A stretch of DNA of 43,014 nt from an uncultured Eubacteriales bacterium (GTDB lineage: Bacteria; Bacillota; Clostridia; Oscillospirales; CAG-272), in contig CAKSVM010000018.1 in assembly GCA_934503195.1 (NCBI GenBank), forward strand, positions 1 to 43,014, written 5' to 3'. The notes under the pieces were generated by a model. The model was not told the origin of the DNA. It did no database searches and saw only the letters and a program-made list of their open reading frames with translations. The position numbers were made by a program, and so were the translations under genes. Below, piece by piece: positions 33,147 to 41,422 of this stretch (its first letter is position 1; each line of letters begins with the position of its first letter).

Positions 33147-34052
33147 TTATTTTCTCAATATTCCGGCTATCTTCGCGAAATCTTCCTTGGCTTCTCTGAA
33201 ATACGGCAGCATGGGGTAGCAGTGGATCATGCCGGGACGCGCGAAGGCGGTGTGCGGCACGGACGCGCGGTCGCAGGCGGCCTCAAAGTCGGGAAGCGCG
33301 CCGTAAAGCACCTCGTCCGCGCTGTAGAAGAAGTGAATGTCTCCGACGCCCGAGAAATCTCCGCGCGAGCCTGAGATCATGTAATCCGGGACGTTATCAC
33401 ATCCGTGGCGCATGAATTTTTCGACCGACACCATGAACGCGTAGTCGATCGAGACGTCGCGGTCATTGAGAGCCTTCATACGCGCCTTTTCAGCGTCGTT
33501 CCACGGAACCTCGCCGGGCGAGACGGCGACGATATGCCTTGGCGCGGGGAGAGGACCTGCCATCGCGTTGTTGTGCGCCGCGATTCCGAGCGCGAGCGCG
33601 CCGCCCGACGAAAATCCGCAGGTGCTGACGTTTCCGCCGCCGTAGAGCTTTATCATCTCACGATAGCATCCGTAGGCCATGTCATAGGTTTCGGTTATGC
33701 AGTGTTCCGTGCAGAGCGGGTAGAACGGGAACCAGACGTCGCGTCCGGTTTCATGGACGAGCTTTCTTATCACCGCGAGATCGCCCTTGTCGGGTCCGAT
33801 AACCATTCCGCCGCCGAAGAAATAGAGTATCGCGCTCTCCGACGGCTTCGGGTTTTCGCGGACTATGAGGCAGGGGAAGCCGTTCACTTCTACGCTGTCA
33901 TAGCAGGCTTTGTGATCGGTCGGGGCAAAGACTCCGCGGTTCCGGTTCTGTTTTTCGATCTCGGCGAGGAGCCTGTCCTCCGGGAGCCTGAAGAGCTTTT
34001 TTACTCCCGAGAGCTTATATAACGCGCGGAGCGCGGACGCTGTGAAGCTCAT
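33147..34052 (-). CDS. alpha/beta hydrolase (HSL/lipase-like)
   Basis: 301 aa esterase. Nucleophile elbow GFSSGG and catalytic histidine in MIHCYPML. The oxyanion motif HGGG of hormone-sensitive-lipase relatives is FGGG here (YFFGGGMVIGP). Asp is probably in the SADEVLYG region. No signal peptide. GAAAGGAA upstream. In the TetR-headed cluster, so it may act on the same small molecule as the MBL and ATC-type enzymes. Confidence 0.83.
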   Translation of the reverse strand: MSFTASALRALYKLSGVKKLFRLPEDRLLAEIEKQNRNRGVFAPTDHKACYDSVEVNGFPCLIVRENPKPSESAILYFFGGGMVIGPDKGDLAVIRKLVHETGRDVWFPFYPLCTEHCITETYDMAYGCYREMIKLYGGGNVSTCGFSSGGALALGIAAHNNAMAGPLPAPRHIVAVSPGEVPWNDAEKARMKALNDRDVSIDYAFMVSVEKFMRHGCDNVPDYMISGSRGDFSGVGDIHFFYSADEVLYGALPDFEAACDRASVPHTAFARPGMIHCYPMLPYFREAKEDFAKIAGILRK

Positions 34053-34088
34053 TGATTGACCATTCCTTTCTTTTTTACCTTGCGGGTT

Positions 34089-34952
34089 TTATCTTCCGAC
34101 GCCTTTTAAGAAGCCATTTTCGGAATTTTCCTTCGTGTCGTCGGATTCGTCGTAGGCGTCGTAGGGGGCGGCCGGGTCGTGAACTCTCTTCCTGAATGGC
34201 GAGCAGAGCTTGTCCTTGTGAGCGAAGGCGAACCCGAAGTTGTCGGTCCATCCGGTGTGTCCGGTTATGAAGAGCGGCTTGATTCCGAGCTTCTTTAACT
34301 TCGCCTCGAGGATTCCGAGCGACTTCACGGCGAGCTTATTGTCCTCGGCGAGCGCGGAAATGAAGCTGTATCCGCCGTCCGCGCCGAACCAGAGAGTGTC
34401 GCCCGTGAAGAGATATTTGTCGTCGACAAGGTATACTATGTGTCCCCATGTGTGTCCCGGGACGAGGAAGCATTTTATCTTGATATCGCCTATCCGGAGG
34501 GTTTCGCCGTCCTTTACGAGCCGCTTATGGTTTTCTATCGTCACCTGAGGAAGCTTATAGAGATGATAGATGACCCTGCGGCGGACCTCTCCGGTGAGAT
34601 AGCGATTTTCGGTCTCGCCGATATAGAGCTTCGCCTTTTTGAAGAGTCCGGGGCTGTCGGCCTCGACCGCGCCGACGTGGTCGGTGTCCTGATGCGTGAT
34701 GAGAATATGGCGGATCGACTTCGGGTCGATTCCGAGCCAGCTCATCTTTTCCTCAAGGCGGTCGTAGTTGTAGCCCGCGTCGATCATTATCGTCGTATCG
34801 CCCTTGCGGTAGAAGAAGATGTTCGCCACCCATTCGCGCACGCAGGCGACGTTTTCATCGATCCATCCGGTGTTCAGCGGCTTGAAGATCTCCTTGCCGC
34901 GATACATACGGCTCATTTCCTTTTTCTGAAATTCCGTGGCTTTCCTTGACAT
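34089..34952 (-). CDS. MBL-fold metallo-hydrolase
   Basis: 287 aa. The metal motif is THQDTDH, an HxDxDH variant of HxHxDH. It is followed by PGHTWGH (His), FTGDTL (bridging Asp) and ITGHTG (His). The variant replaces the second motif histidine by aspartate, as in some lactonase-type relatives. The C terminus is a charged tail. Start chosen at the ATG seven bases after the preceding methyltransferase stop (GAGG upstream). Substrate unknown. Confidence 0.86.
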   Translation of the reverse strand: MSRKATEFQKKEMSRMYRGKEIFKPLNTGWIDENVACVREWVANIFFYRKGDTTIMIDAGYNYDRLEEKMSWLGIDPKSIRHILITHQDTDHVGAVEADSPGLFKKAKLYIGETENRYLTGEVRRRVIYHLYKLPQVTIENHKRLVKDGETLRIGDIKIKCFLVPGHTWGHIVYLVDDKYLFTGDTLWFGADGGYSFISALAEDNKLAVKSLGILEAKLKKLGIKPLFITGHTGWTDNFGFAFAHKDKLCSPFRKRVHDPAAPYDAYDESDDTKENSENGFLKGVGR

Positions 34953-34959
34953 TTTTACC

Positions 34960-35568
34960 TCATTTCTCAGCCGACACGCAGAGCCAGCCTTTATTGTTCC
35001 CGTGGGTTGTGATATTCCGGAATCCGGCCTGTTCCAGCGCGGCTTCAAGTCCGGCGGCGGTGTGAATTGTCATTCCGGGGATTATTTTCGTCCACTTGTC
35101 GTTTTTGTCGGTTTTTCCGTCGCACTCGTTGCAGACGAGGAATTTTCCGCCGCTTTTTGTCACTCGGAAAACCTCGCCGAAGCATTCCGCAAGTCCCGGC
35201 CAGAAATAGACCGTCTCAAACGCCGTCACGATGTCAAAGCTGTTTTCGGGAAACGGGAGCTTCGCGACGCTCGCGCATATCACCGAGCAGCGGTTGTTTT
35301 CGATCCCCGCGCGGTTGAGCCGCCGCGACTTTTCGACGCTGACCTCCGAGTAGTCGACGCCGTTTACCTTGGCTGACGGATATTTCGCGAGGAGCTTCTT
35401 TATGTTCGCGCCTCCGCCGCATCCGCAGTCAAGGATTTTCACGCCGTCCGGAGCTTCGAGAAATCCGAGTCCCCAGTCGGAAAGGCTGTTGTGTCCGAGG
35501 TTCATCGCGGCGACCATTAGTCTGCCGCCGATTCCCTCCGGCTTTTTTGTGTTTTCGAAGAATGACAT
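34960..35568 (-). CDS. SAM-dependent methyltransferase, class I
   Basis: 202 aa. Motif I KILDCGCGGGANIK, VNGVDYSEVSVEKSR, motif II SFDIVTAFETVYFWPGL and motif III FRVTKSGGKFLVCNE. The best Shine-Dalgarno (GAAAGGAA) lies 32 nt before the ATG, but a 19-nt hairpin stands between them. Folding would leave about 13 nt of effective spacing. Seven bases upstream of the MBL gene. Confidence 0.86.
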   Translation of the reverse strand: MSFFENTKKPEGIGGRLMVAAMNLGHNSLSDWGLGFLEAPDGVKILDCGCGGGANIKKLLAKYPSAKVNGVDYSEVSVEKSRRLNRAGIENNRCSVICASVAKLPFPENSFDIVTAFETVYFWPGLAECFGEVFRVTKSGGKFLVCNECDGKTDKNDKWTKIIPGMTIHTAAGLEAALEQAGFRNITTHGNNKGWLCVSAEK

Positions 35569-35581
35569 TCTTATTACCGTG

Positions 35582-35701
35582 ACTTTTGCGTAGCAAAAGT
35601 TTCCTTTCTTGCTTTTTGGGGTGCTGTTGGCGCAGCCAAATCGCGGCTTTACAACCGCGATAGGGACACAAAATGCTGATTGAAAGCGTCAGCTTTCAAT
35701 C
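35582..35701. repeat. array of four intergenic hairpins
   Basis: Within 120 bp: ACTTTTGC-GTA-GCAAAAGT (35582-35600), TTGGC-GCA-GCCAA (35627-35639), ATCGCGG-N8-CCGCGAT (35640-35661) and GATTGAAAGC-GTCA-GCTTTCAATC (35678-35701). It fills the only large gap inside the TetR-headed cluster. The last hairpin touches the stop codon of the membrane gene and the first sits between the Shine-Dalgarno and ATG of the methyltransferase. Looks like an inserted palindromic repeat module. Confidence 0.8.
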
Positions 35702-36412
35702 TTATTCCCTCCGCGGAGCTTTGTCCGTTCTGAACGCCCAGATGGCGTTTGATATCATGAAAATGAAGAGCGACGCGTTGCCCGAACCCTGACTGAGAAC
35801 GAAATCCCACGTTGAGATCTTCATGCCGAGTGCCTGCCTTATGTCGGGAATCATCACGAAGACGAGCTGCCAGACGAGCATATGGAAAACGAAGAGCTTC
35901 CTCGGCAGGAATGTCCTCTTGGTGAGTGAAGCGAATGCACTCACGAGGATGAGGGCTATCATCCCGGCGTAGGCGAGCGGGAAGCAGGGCATCAGGCGGT
36001 TATATTGCTCCATGACGAGATTAAGTGCTTCCTCTTTGCCGACGATCGGCGTGAGTCTGCTTATCCAGTCGGCAAGGCTTCCGATCATGAAGTGGATCAC
36101 CCCGGCTGAGGTCAGGTATATGATTCCGCTGACCTTTATGGCGGCGCGGGTTTTCCCGCATTCCGGCAGGATCTGCGTATGTATCGCCCGCACGGCGAAG
36201 GAGCATAACGCCATTCCGCAGAGTCCGGTCACGAGCAGGAGAGGAAATCTGTTTGCGCCGTAAAGTCCGTCGAAATACGCCTGACGGGCGAAAAGACCGC
36301 TGTCGCCCTCATGTGCCGGGACTACGCTGAGGCAGAGATCGCCGACCAGCATGAGTAACGCTCCCAGCGTACCGAGAAGGCAGAATTTCCGGTAAAGTTT
36401 AAGATCTGTCAT
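35702..36412 (-). CDS. polytopic membrane protein of unknown function
   Basis: 236 aa with about six membrane segments (near 10-30, 55-77, 90-112, 140-165, 170-190 and 205-225) and charged short loops. No transporter motif. It begins in an ATGA overlap with the methyltransferase stop, so it is translationally coupled. Part of the TetR-headed cluster; could export or sense its product. Confidence 0.75.
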   Translation of the reverse strand: MTDLKLYRKFCLLGTLGALLMLVGDLCLSVVPAHEGDSGLFARQAYFDGLYGANRFPLLLVTGLCGMALCSFAVRAIHTQILPECGKTRAAIKVSGIIYLTSAGVIHFMIGSLADWISRLTPIVGKEEALNLVMEQYNRLMPCFPLAYAGMIALILVSAFASLTKRTFLPRKLFVFHMLVWQLVFVMIPDIRQALGMKISTWDFVLSQGSGNASLFIFMISNAIWAFRTDKAPRRE

Positions 36413-37110
36413 ACTGTTTCCTCCGTTTTTCCCGCTTTGCGGCAGACAAACCACGCGATGCCCCTGAGATTTCCGACGCTTACGGTTTCATACATTTTTT
36501 CAAGCCGCGCTCTGAGGCTCCCGGTCGTTTCATATGGCGGGGTGAAGAATTTCGCTGGTTCATAGGCGTGTTTTATGAAGAAGTCGGTTCTTTTGCATTC
36601 TCCGGCCACATAGAAGCAGCCGCAGAATGTCCCTCCGGGCTTCAGAACCCGGAAGGTCTCGCTGTACGCGGACTCCTTGTCGGGGAAGGCGTGGAAGCCG
36701 TTGAGCGAGAGGACGATATCAAAGCTGCTGTCGGCGTATTTAAGCGCGCCGACGTCGCCTTGGACGAACTTCACGTTTTCGATTCCCATTCGCGCGGCTT
36801 TTTCCTTTGCCTGCCCCATCATATCCGGCGAGTAGTCAAGGCAGGTGATTTCGGCCTTGGGGAGAGTCTTATAGAGCGGCATTGTCAACACTCCGGTTCC
36901 GACCGGGACTTCAAGCAGTTTTCCGTCAAAGTCGTCGGGAATTCCCGAGAGCGCGTCTGAGAGATATTCGTCGCACTCCTTTTTGTTCATATCCCAGATG
37001 ATCCGGCAGACCGCTTTCCCGGACGGGGGTGAGCAGGTGATCATACCGTCGTAGAAGCCGCCCTTTCCGGTCAGGCGGTAGGCGTTTTTAATTGTGTCTT
37101 TCCGGTCCAT
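36409..37110 (-). CDS. SAM-dependent methyltransferase, class I
   Basis: 233 aa. Motif I LLEVPVGTGVLTM (Val-Pro in place of the more usual acidic/Gly pair), TCLDYSPDMMGQAK, motif II SFDIVLSLNGFHAF and motif III FRVLKPGGTFCGCF. Two cysteines near the N terminus. AGGAGG upstream. Second gene after TetR, with a small palindrome at 37140-37157 in between. Substrate unknown. Confidence 0.86.
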   Translation of the reverse strand: MDRKDTIKNAYRLTGKGGFYDGMITCSPPSGKAVCRIIWDMNKKECDEYLSDALSGIPDDFDGKLLEVPVGTGVLTMPLYKTLPKAEITCLDYSPDMMGQAKEKAARMGIENVKFVQGDVGALKYADSSFDIVLSLNGFHAFPDKESAYSETFRVLKPGGTFCGCFYVAGECKRTDFFIKHAYEPAKFFTPPYETTGSLRARLEKMYETVSVGNLRGIAWFVCRKAGKTEETV

Positions 37111-37139
37111 TGTTTTCCTCCTGATGTTAGAATTTACTA

Positions 37140-37157
37140 GGTTAGTTTTAGCTAACC
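37140..37157. promoter_or_regulatory. palindrome before first methyltransferase gene
   Basis: GGTTAG-TTTTAG-CTAACC, a 6-bp inverted repeat in the 92-bp gap between the TetR and methyltransferase genes. A weak promoter (TTGGTT, 17 bp, TAAATT on the minus strand) overlaps it. It could be a second regulated start point for the cluster. Confidence 0.4.
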
Positions 37158-37202
37158 AATGCTTTTATCAAAGCCACAGACATGGCGGCCTGTGGTTCGT
37201 TT

Positions 37203-37784
37203 TTATTCCGGGAAAAGCTCGCTCATCGCGCCGTGGATCAGGATCCGCAGGACATCGGGGTATTTTTCGCCGATCTCATTCTGATGCGAGACGGTGAGGA
37301 TAAGTCCGCGCACCGTCGCGGCGGCAAGCTTCGCGCCGCCCTTGGGAGAGAGATTTCCTTCCTTCAGCAGCTCTCGGATATGGGTTTCGTCATCGTGATA
37401 ATGCTCGGCCGTGACCTTTTCCGGAATCCGGCGCAGGATATATTCAGCGTCCGACTCGATGAACCGCATCGCACCTGTGTCTGAGAGGCTGTGGCAGACG
37501 GCTAAGAGAGTTCGGGTCGTCCGTTCGGCCGCGCTCAGCGTTGCGAGACTCGACAATGTGCTTTTCGCCACGTCGTAGAGGTCGGTATGGATTTCCTCCA
37601 GCACGGTGAAGAACAGAAGTTCCTTCGAGTCGAAAAATTTATAGAAAGAGCCTTTTGAGATCCCGACCGCGTCGGTGAGTTCCTCGACCGAGGTTTTGCG
37701 CGTTCCGACCGTCACCGCGCGGCTTCGCGCCTCGGCGATCAGTGCTTTTCGTATTCGTATGCTTTCTTCTTCTGAAAATGCCAT
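37203..37784 (-). CDS. TetR family transcriptional regulator
   Basis: 193 aa. The N-terminal helix-turn-helix (about 30-52, TSVEELTDAVGISKGSFYKFFDSK trimmed at its core GISKGSFYKFF) is diagnostic. The all-helical C-terminal ligand domain has no recognised specificity. First gene of the minus-strand cluster, with a palindrome at its own promoter implying autorepression and induction by a small molecule. Confidence 0.92.
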   Translation of the reverse strand: MAFSEEESIRIRKALIAEARSRAVTVGTRKTSVEELTDAVGISKGSFYKFFDSKELLFFTVLEEIHTDLYDVAKSTLSSLATLSAAERTTRTLLAVCHSLSDTGAMRFIESDAEYILRRIPEKVTAEHYHDDETHIRELLKEGNLSPKGGAKLAAATVRGLILTVSHQNEIGEKYPDVLRILIHGAMSELFPE

Positions 37785-37799
37785 GAATGCTCCTGTGAA

Positions 37800-37856
37800 A
37801 ATATGACTGTATTGTTTTCCTAGTCATATTATAGCACACTTTCACGCGGTTTGCAA
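37800..37856 (-). promoter_or_regulatory. promoter and operator of TetR gene
   Basis: Minus strand: -35 TTGCAA (37851-37856), 17-bp spacer, consensus -10 TATAAT (37828-37833). Overlapping it is an inverted repeat AATATGACT-N13-AGTCATATT (37800-37830, 9-bp perfect arms) that covers the -10 and transcription start. This is a typical TetR autorepression layout. Confidence 0.82.
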
Positions 37857-37903
37857 TAGGTAATCGCGAATTTTTCGGGATTTTTTTCGGAAATTCTAAA
37901 AAA

Positions 37904-37937
37904 TGTCCGGAACCGTCAGATCTGACAGTTCCGGACA
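37904..37937 (-). terminator. terminator of MerR-EamA-binding protein-GH28 operon
   Basis: TGTCCGGAAC / GTTCCGGACA with a further 4-bp stem after one mismatch and a GATC loop. On the minus strand it is followed by TTTTTT. It lies 8 bases after the GH28-like stop. Confidence 0.9.
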
Positions 37938-37944
37938 CATTTAT

Positions 37945-39075
37945 TCAGTTGACGCCGTGAAGCTCTATATCGGCTCCGGCCTCGTTGTCAATCGCGGGCA
38001 TGACCTCCCCGGCGAAGCTCTGACGGATATCAGTGATTCTGAGCCCCTCGACATTCGCGCCGCGGCTTATCCTTATCGCCGGAGCCTTTGTGTCGGGATT
38101 CTTTTCGTGCCGCGTCAGCCGCTCGATGATGACATTCTGTGAGTTCGTCCCCGCCTCGAACCAGACAAGCGAATTGCTTATCACCGCCGGCTCCTGACCC
38201 CGCGGGATGTATCCGGTGCTCTTTGAGACGTAAAGATCCGAAAGGTGGATGTTCTCAAGCAGAACCGGCTTGTCGTCGTGAAGCGGGTAGTGATGCGTGA
38301 ACGACACCGCGAAGAGCCTGAACGAGCCGTGGACGTTCCGCACCCGTATGTTCCTCACCGCGTCGCCGCGCGAGAGCAGGCGGATTCCGGTATATCCGTT
38401 CTCACAGTAGACGCCGTCGATATCTATATCCTCGATGTCGCCGCGCGTGATTTCGCTTCTCGTCGTTCCGTTGGCGCAGAGCGCGACGTGGTCGTCGTTG
38501 CAGTCGCCCATGATGTTCCGGATCACTCCGAAGCGCGCCGGACCCTGAATATGCACGCCGTCCATGTTCGGCTTCGAGAGATCGTAGTCGAAATACACGT
38601 TCTCGACCGTGAAATATTTCGCGTCGGCTATGTGGATTCCGTACGATGTCGGATTCTTGAAGATCACGTTTTTCACGACAAGACGCTCGGTGTGAACGAG
38701 CCGGATCATCAGAACTATAAGCGAGTTCGAGATATACTTGTCGTAGTCGCAGGGGAGATCCTCGACCGGGATCCACTCGCGCTCCTGCGCCGAGTTGTTG
38801 CCGTCCCATATGCCGCCCTCGATTGTGATATTCCGGTTGGTTTTCCGCTCATAAAGTCCGTCGTTGTCAAGGATCGAGCAGTTCGCGTGGTCGGCGAGCC
38901 GGAATATGGCGTTCCGCGCCGCGATAAGATGCGTGTTGTCATGGATTATCAGCGGACGCGAGACGAGATATCTTCCGTCCGGGATCCGCACCTCTCCGGC
39001 TTTGTCGAGGAGTGCCTGCAAGGCGGCCGTGTCGTCGTGGACGCCGTCACCGTATAATTTTGTTTCTTCGCACAT
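37945..39075 (-). CDS. GH28-like right-handed beta-helix protein
   Basis: 376 aa. Opens with YGDGVHDDTAALQALL and VRIPDGRYLVS, the pectate-lyase/GH28 N terminus. The parallel helix core then carries NMDGVHIQG, CNDDHVAL and TGIRLLSRGD, positions corresponding to polygalacturonase NTD, DD and RIK sites, but the first reads NMD. No signal peptide, so probably intracellular. Last gene of an operon with an EamA transporter and a binding protein. Substrate likely a pectic or related oligosaccharide. Confidence 0.83.
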   Translation of the reverse strand: MCEETKLYGDGVHDDTAALQALLDKAGEVRIPDGRYLVSRPLIIHDNTHLIAARNAIFRLADHANCSILDNDGLYERKTNRNITIEGGIWDGNNSAQEREWIPVEDLPCDYDKYISNSLIVLMIRLVHTERLVVKNVIFKNPTSYGIHIADAKYFTVENVYFDYDLSKPNMDGVHIQGPARFGVIRNIMGDCNDDHVALCANGTTRSEITRGDIEDIDIDGVYCENGYTGIRLLSRGDAVRNIRVRNVHGSFRLFAVSFTHHYPLHDDKPVLLENIHLSDLYVSKSTGYIPRGQEPAVISNSLVWFEAGTNSQNVIIERLTRHEKNPDTKAPAIRISRGANVEGLRITDIRQSFAGEVMPAIDNEAGADIELHGVN

Positions 39076-39086
39076 TTCATTTCACC

Positions 39087-40526
39087 TCATTCGGTCTTTT
39101 CGGCTATCGAGTTTATCTCGTTCTCGACAGTGTTTTTCATTCCCGCCCATGTCGACGACCAGTTGTCGCTCCAGCCGAGAACGGCTTTTCGGAGTTCGCT
39201 TCCGCTTCCGCCGAAGTCGAAGGCCGTGATGAAGTCATACGACGGGCTTTCGAAAATCAGGTCGAGCATTATCGACGAGGTGTCGTCGCGCGAAACCTTT
39301 CCGTTCAGCGTCACCTCATAGACCGCGGGAACCAGAATTTCCTCCGAGACTGCCGCCATCGTCTCCATCACGAGTCCGATTTTGTCGACATTCTCGCAGT
39401 TCTTCGGCACGGCGACTCCGGTCGGAAGCCATGTCGTGCAGGTCGTTATATAGTGTTCCTGCGACTCGTCGAATTTCGGCGTCGGGATTATTCCGAAATC
39501 GTCCTTCATGTCGCGGAATTTCTGCACGTCGAGCATATCGCAGGTGACGAACAGGCTTCTTCCCTCGCGGAAGACGAGCAGTGACGAACCGTCGGATTTT
39601 GTGTTGTGGTAGGTTACATCCGGGTCGCCGAAGATTCCGGCGCATTTGTCGACTATCGTCATCATCTGACTGTCGGCGAGATTGACCGAGAATTTTCCGT
39701 CCGTTACGGTTATCGGATTGTATCCGGCCGATGCGTAGAGTACGTTGCCGAAAACGCCGTCGAGCGCGAAGCCGTAGAAGTCGTTCACGTCCATTGTTCC
39801 GTTTCCGTCGAGATCGTGCGAGGTGTCCTTCATGATCTTCGAGAGGAGGTCGATTGTCCATTTTCCGTCGAGAACCGTCTGGTAGACGTCGCCGATATTG
39901 TATTCATCGGTCAGCTTCTTGTTGAAGAGGCAGGCGACCGGGGACTGAATGAACTGCGACGAGATGACTCCGGTCGTGAAATACTGCTTTCCGTCAAAGG
40001 TCATGTTGTCGTGGATCGATTTGTCCCAGAGTCCGCCGTCAAGCGTGAGATAGGGAATGTCGCCGAGATCGTACAGCACTCCGGCCGAGATCATCGTGTT
40101 GATTCCGGCCGACATCGCCGTGATCGCCATGTCATATGCCGGTTCGTCGGCCAGAACCGTGTTGCGGACGTTCGTGGCGACCTCCATGCGGTCAAGAAAC
40201 GTTATGAAGTCAAACGCCACGCCGAGTCTTTCCGAAACCAGATTGTCGCGCTTATGAATCGCGTCGTTGATTACGTCGCCGTCCTTTTCCTCGGTGTAGA
40301 AATTCTGTCTCTCTGAGGTGCTTTGTCCGATAACGCGGAAGGTGTAGTCCGAGAGATCCTTCTTCGGCAGTGAGTCGAGGTAGGAAGTTGATTCGGCAGC
40401 GGAAGTGGATTCGGTCGTCCCGGGTTCGCCGGAGGTTTCGACGGGATTTGTTTCCCCGCCGCAGGAGAAAGCACCGGATATCATCCCGGCAAGGAGTATG
40501 AGCGCGATGAGCTGTTGTCTTTTCAT
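39087..40526 (-). CDS. extracellular solute-binding lipoprotein (sugar type)
   Basis: 479 aa. Signal peptide with lipobox FSC (Cys22), Ser/Thr/Glu-rich linker, then a two-lobed binding protein. Landmarks shared with its paralogs: INDAIHKRDNLVSERLGV, LDGKWTIDLLSKIM and FGIIPTPKFDESQEHY. GGAGGAAAG upstream. It is 11 bp before the GH28-like gene and 32 bp after the EamA gene, so all are cotranscribed. Intact. No permease or ATPase beside it. Confidence 0.93.
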   Translation of the reverse strand: MKRQQLIALILLAGMISGAFSCGGETNPVETSGEPGTTESTSAAESTSYLDSLPKKDLSDYTFRVIGQSTSERQNFYTEEKDGDVINDAIHKRDNLVSERLGVAFDFITFLDRMEVATNVRNTVLADEPAYDMAITAMSAGINTMISAGVLYDLGDIPYLTLDGGLWDKSIHDNMTFDGKQYFTTGVISSQFIQSPVACLFNKKLTDEYNIGDVYQTVLDGKWTIDLLSKIMKDTSHDLDGNGTMDVNDFYGFALDGVFGNVLYASAGYNPITVTDGKFSVNLADSQMMTIVDKCAGIFGDPDVTYHNTKSDGSSLLVFREGRSLFVTCDMLDVQKFRDMKDDFGIIPTPKFDESQEHYITTCTTWLPTGVAVPKNCENVDKIGLVMETMAAVSEEILVPAVYEVTLNGKVSRDDTSSIMLDLIFESPSYDFITAFDFGGSGSELRKAVLGWSDNWSSTWAGMKNTVENEINSIAEKTE

Positions 40527-40558
40527 GATCTTTCCTCCAAATTTTGATATTTTGCCTG

Positions 40559-41422
40559 TCAGACCGGTATGCTGAGCAGGATTATGGATATGAGTCCGGC
40601 AAAGAATCCGACAAGCCGCTTCCCCGAGAGCTTTTCGCGGAAGACTACGGCCGAGATCAGCACCGTCAGAAGCAGCGCGCCGCCGTTGGCGACCGGATAG
40701 TAGATAAGGCTGTCGAGCGATCCGGCAAGCGTTAAGTTTATCTGCGAATACACGCTGATTATCGCGCCGGAGGCCGTGCCGAGCAGAGTCACGCGTTTAT
40801 ATGGAATCTTCTCCCCGCGTCCGCGCAGAGCCGCGCGTCCGGCGAGCGAAAGCGCGAACATGAAGCCGCAGGCGATGAAGAGGAACATTATCCGCTCGTC
40901 CTTTGACTCGGACGTCTGATGAACCTTCTCGACGACCCCGGCGGTTCCCGAGAGCAGGAAGCAGATGAAGACCATCAGCGTCCATCTTTTCCCGGCCGCC
41001 GTCCCGGACTCATTCTTGTCGCGCAGAAGCCAGATCGAGGCGAGCATCACGAGCATTCCGACAACCTGAAAGATCCCGAAGGGTTCCTTCCAGAAGATCG
41101 GTCCGGCGAGCGAGGGGATTATCATTCCGTAGAGGACGAAAAGCGAGGTGAGCGACATCGGACCGATCGTCATCGCCGCCACGGAAAGAGCCTGAAGCGA
41201 GAAGACGGCAAGTGCGTACGCCGCGGCGCAGATGAGGGTTGTGAGCGAGAGATTCTTACCGATTCCGAAAAAGAGAGTGACGACCGCCGCGGTTCCGTAG
41301 GATATCGCGTTGAAGGTGAAGATTCCGGCGGTGTCGGGCTTGTCGGCCTTGGCGTAGCGGTTGTAGATACCGCTCTTGCAGACGCCGAGGATTATCGAGA
41401 AGAGGAGCAGGAGATACATCAT
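40559..41422 (-). CDS. EamA/DMT superfamily transporter
   Basis: 287 aa with ten membrane segments arranged as two repeated halves, the drug/metabolite transporter layout. The second half ends with SAVVFREKLSGKRLVGFFAGLISI, a typical EamA closing segment. It overlaps the MerR gene by four bases (ATGA). Likely exports or imports a small metabolite under MerR control; direction and substrate are not given by the sequence. Confidence 0.87.
   Translation of the reverse strand: MMYLLLLFSIILGVCKSGIYNRYAKADKPDTAGIFTFNAISYGTAAVVTLFFGIGKNLSLTTLICAAAYALAVFSLQALSVAAMTIGPMSLTSLFVLYGMIIPSLAGPIFWKEPFGIFQVVGMLVMLASIWLLRDKNESGTAAGKRWTLMVFICFLLSGTAGVVEKVHQTSESKDERIMFLFIACGFMFALSLAGRAALRGRGEKIPYKRVTLLGTASGAIISVYSQINLTLAGSLDSLIYYPVANGGALLLTVLISAVVFREKLSGKRLVGFFAGLISIILLSIPV

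Noticed and set aside
40057..40316. Plus-strand frames opposite the binding-protein gene at 39-40.5 kb
   Set aside because: Shadow frames of the lipoprotein gene; no start signal or motif.
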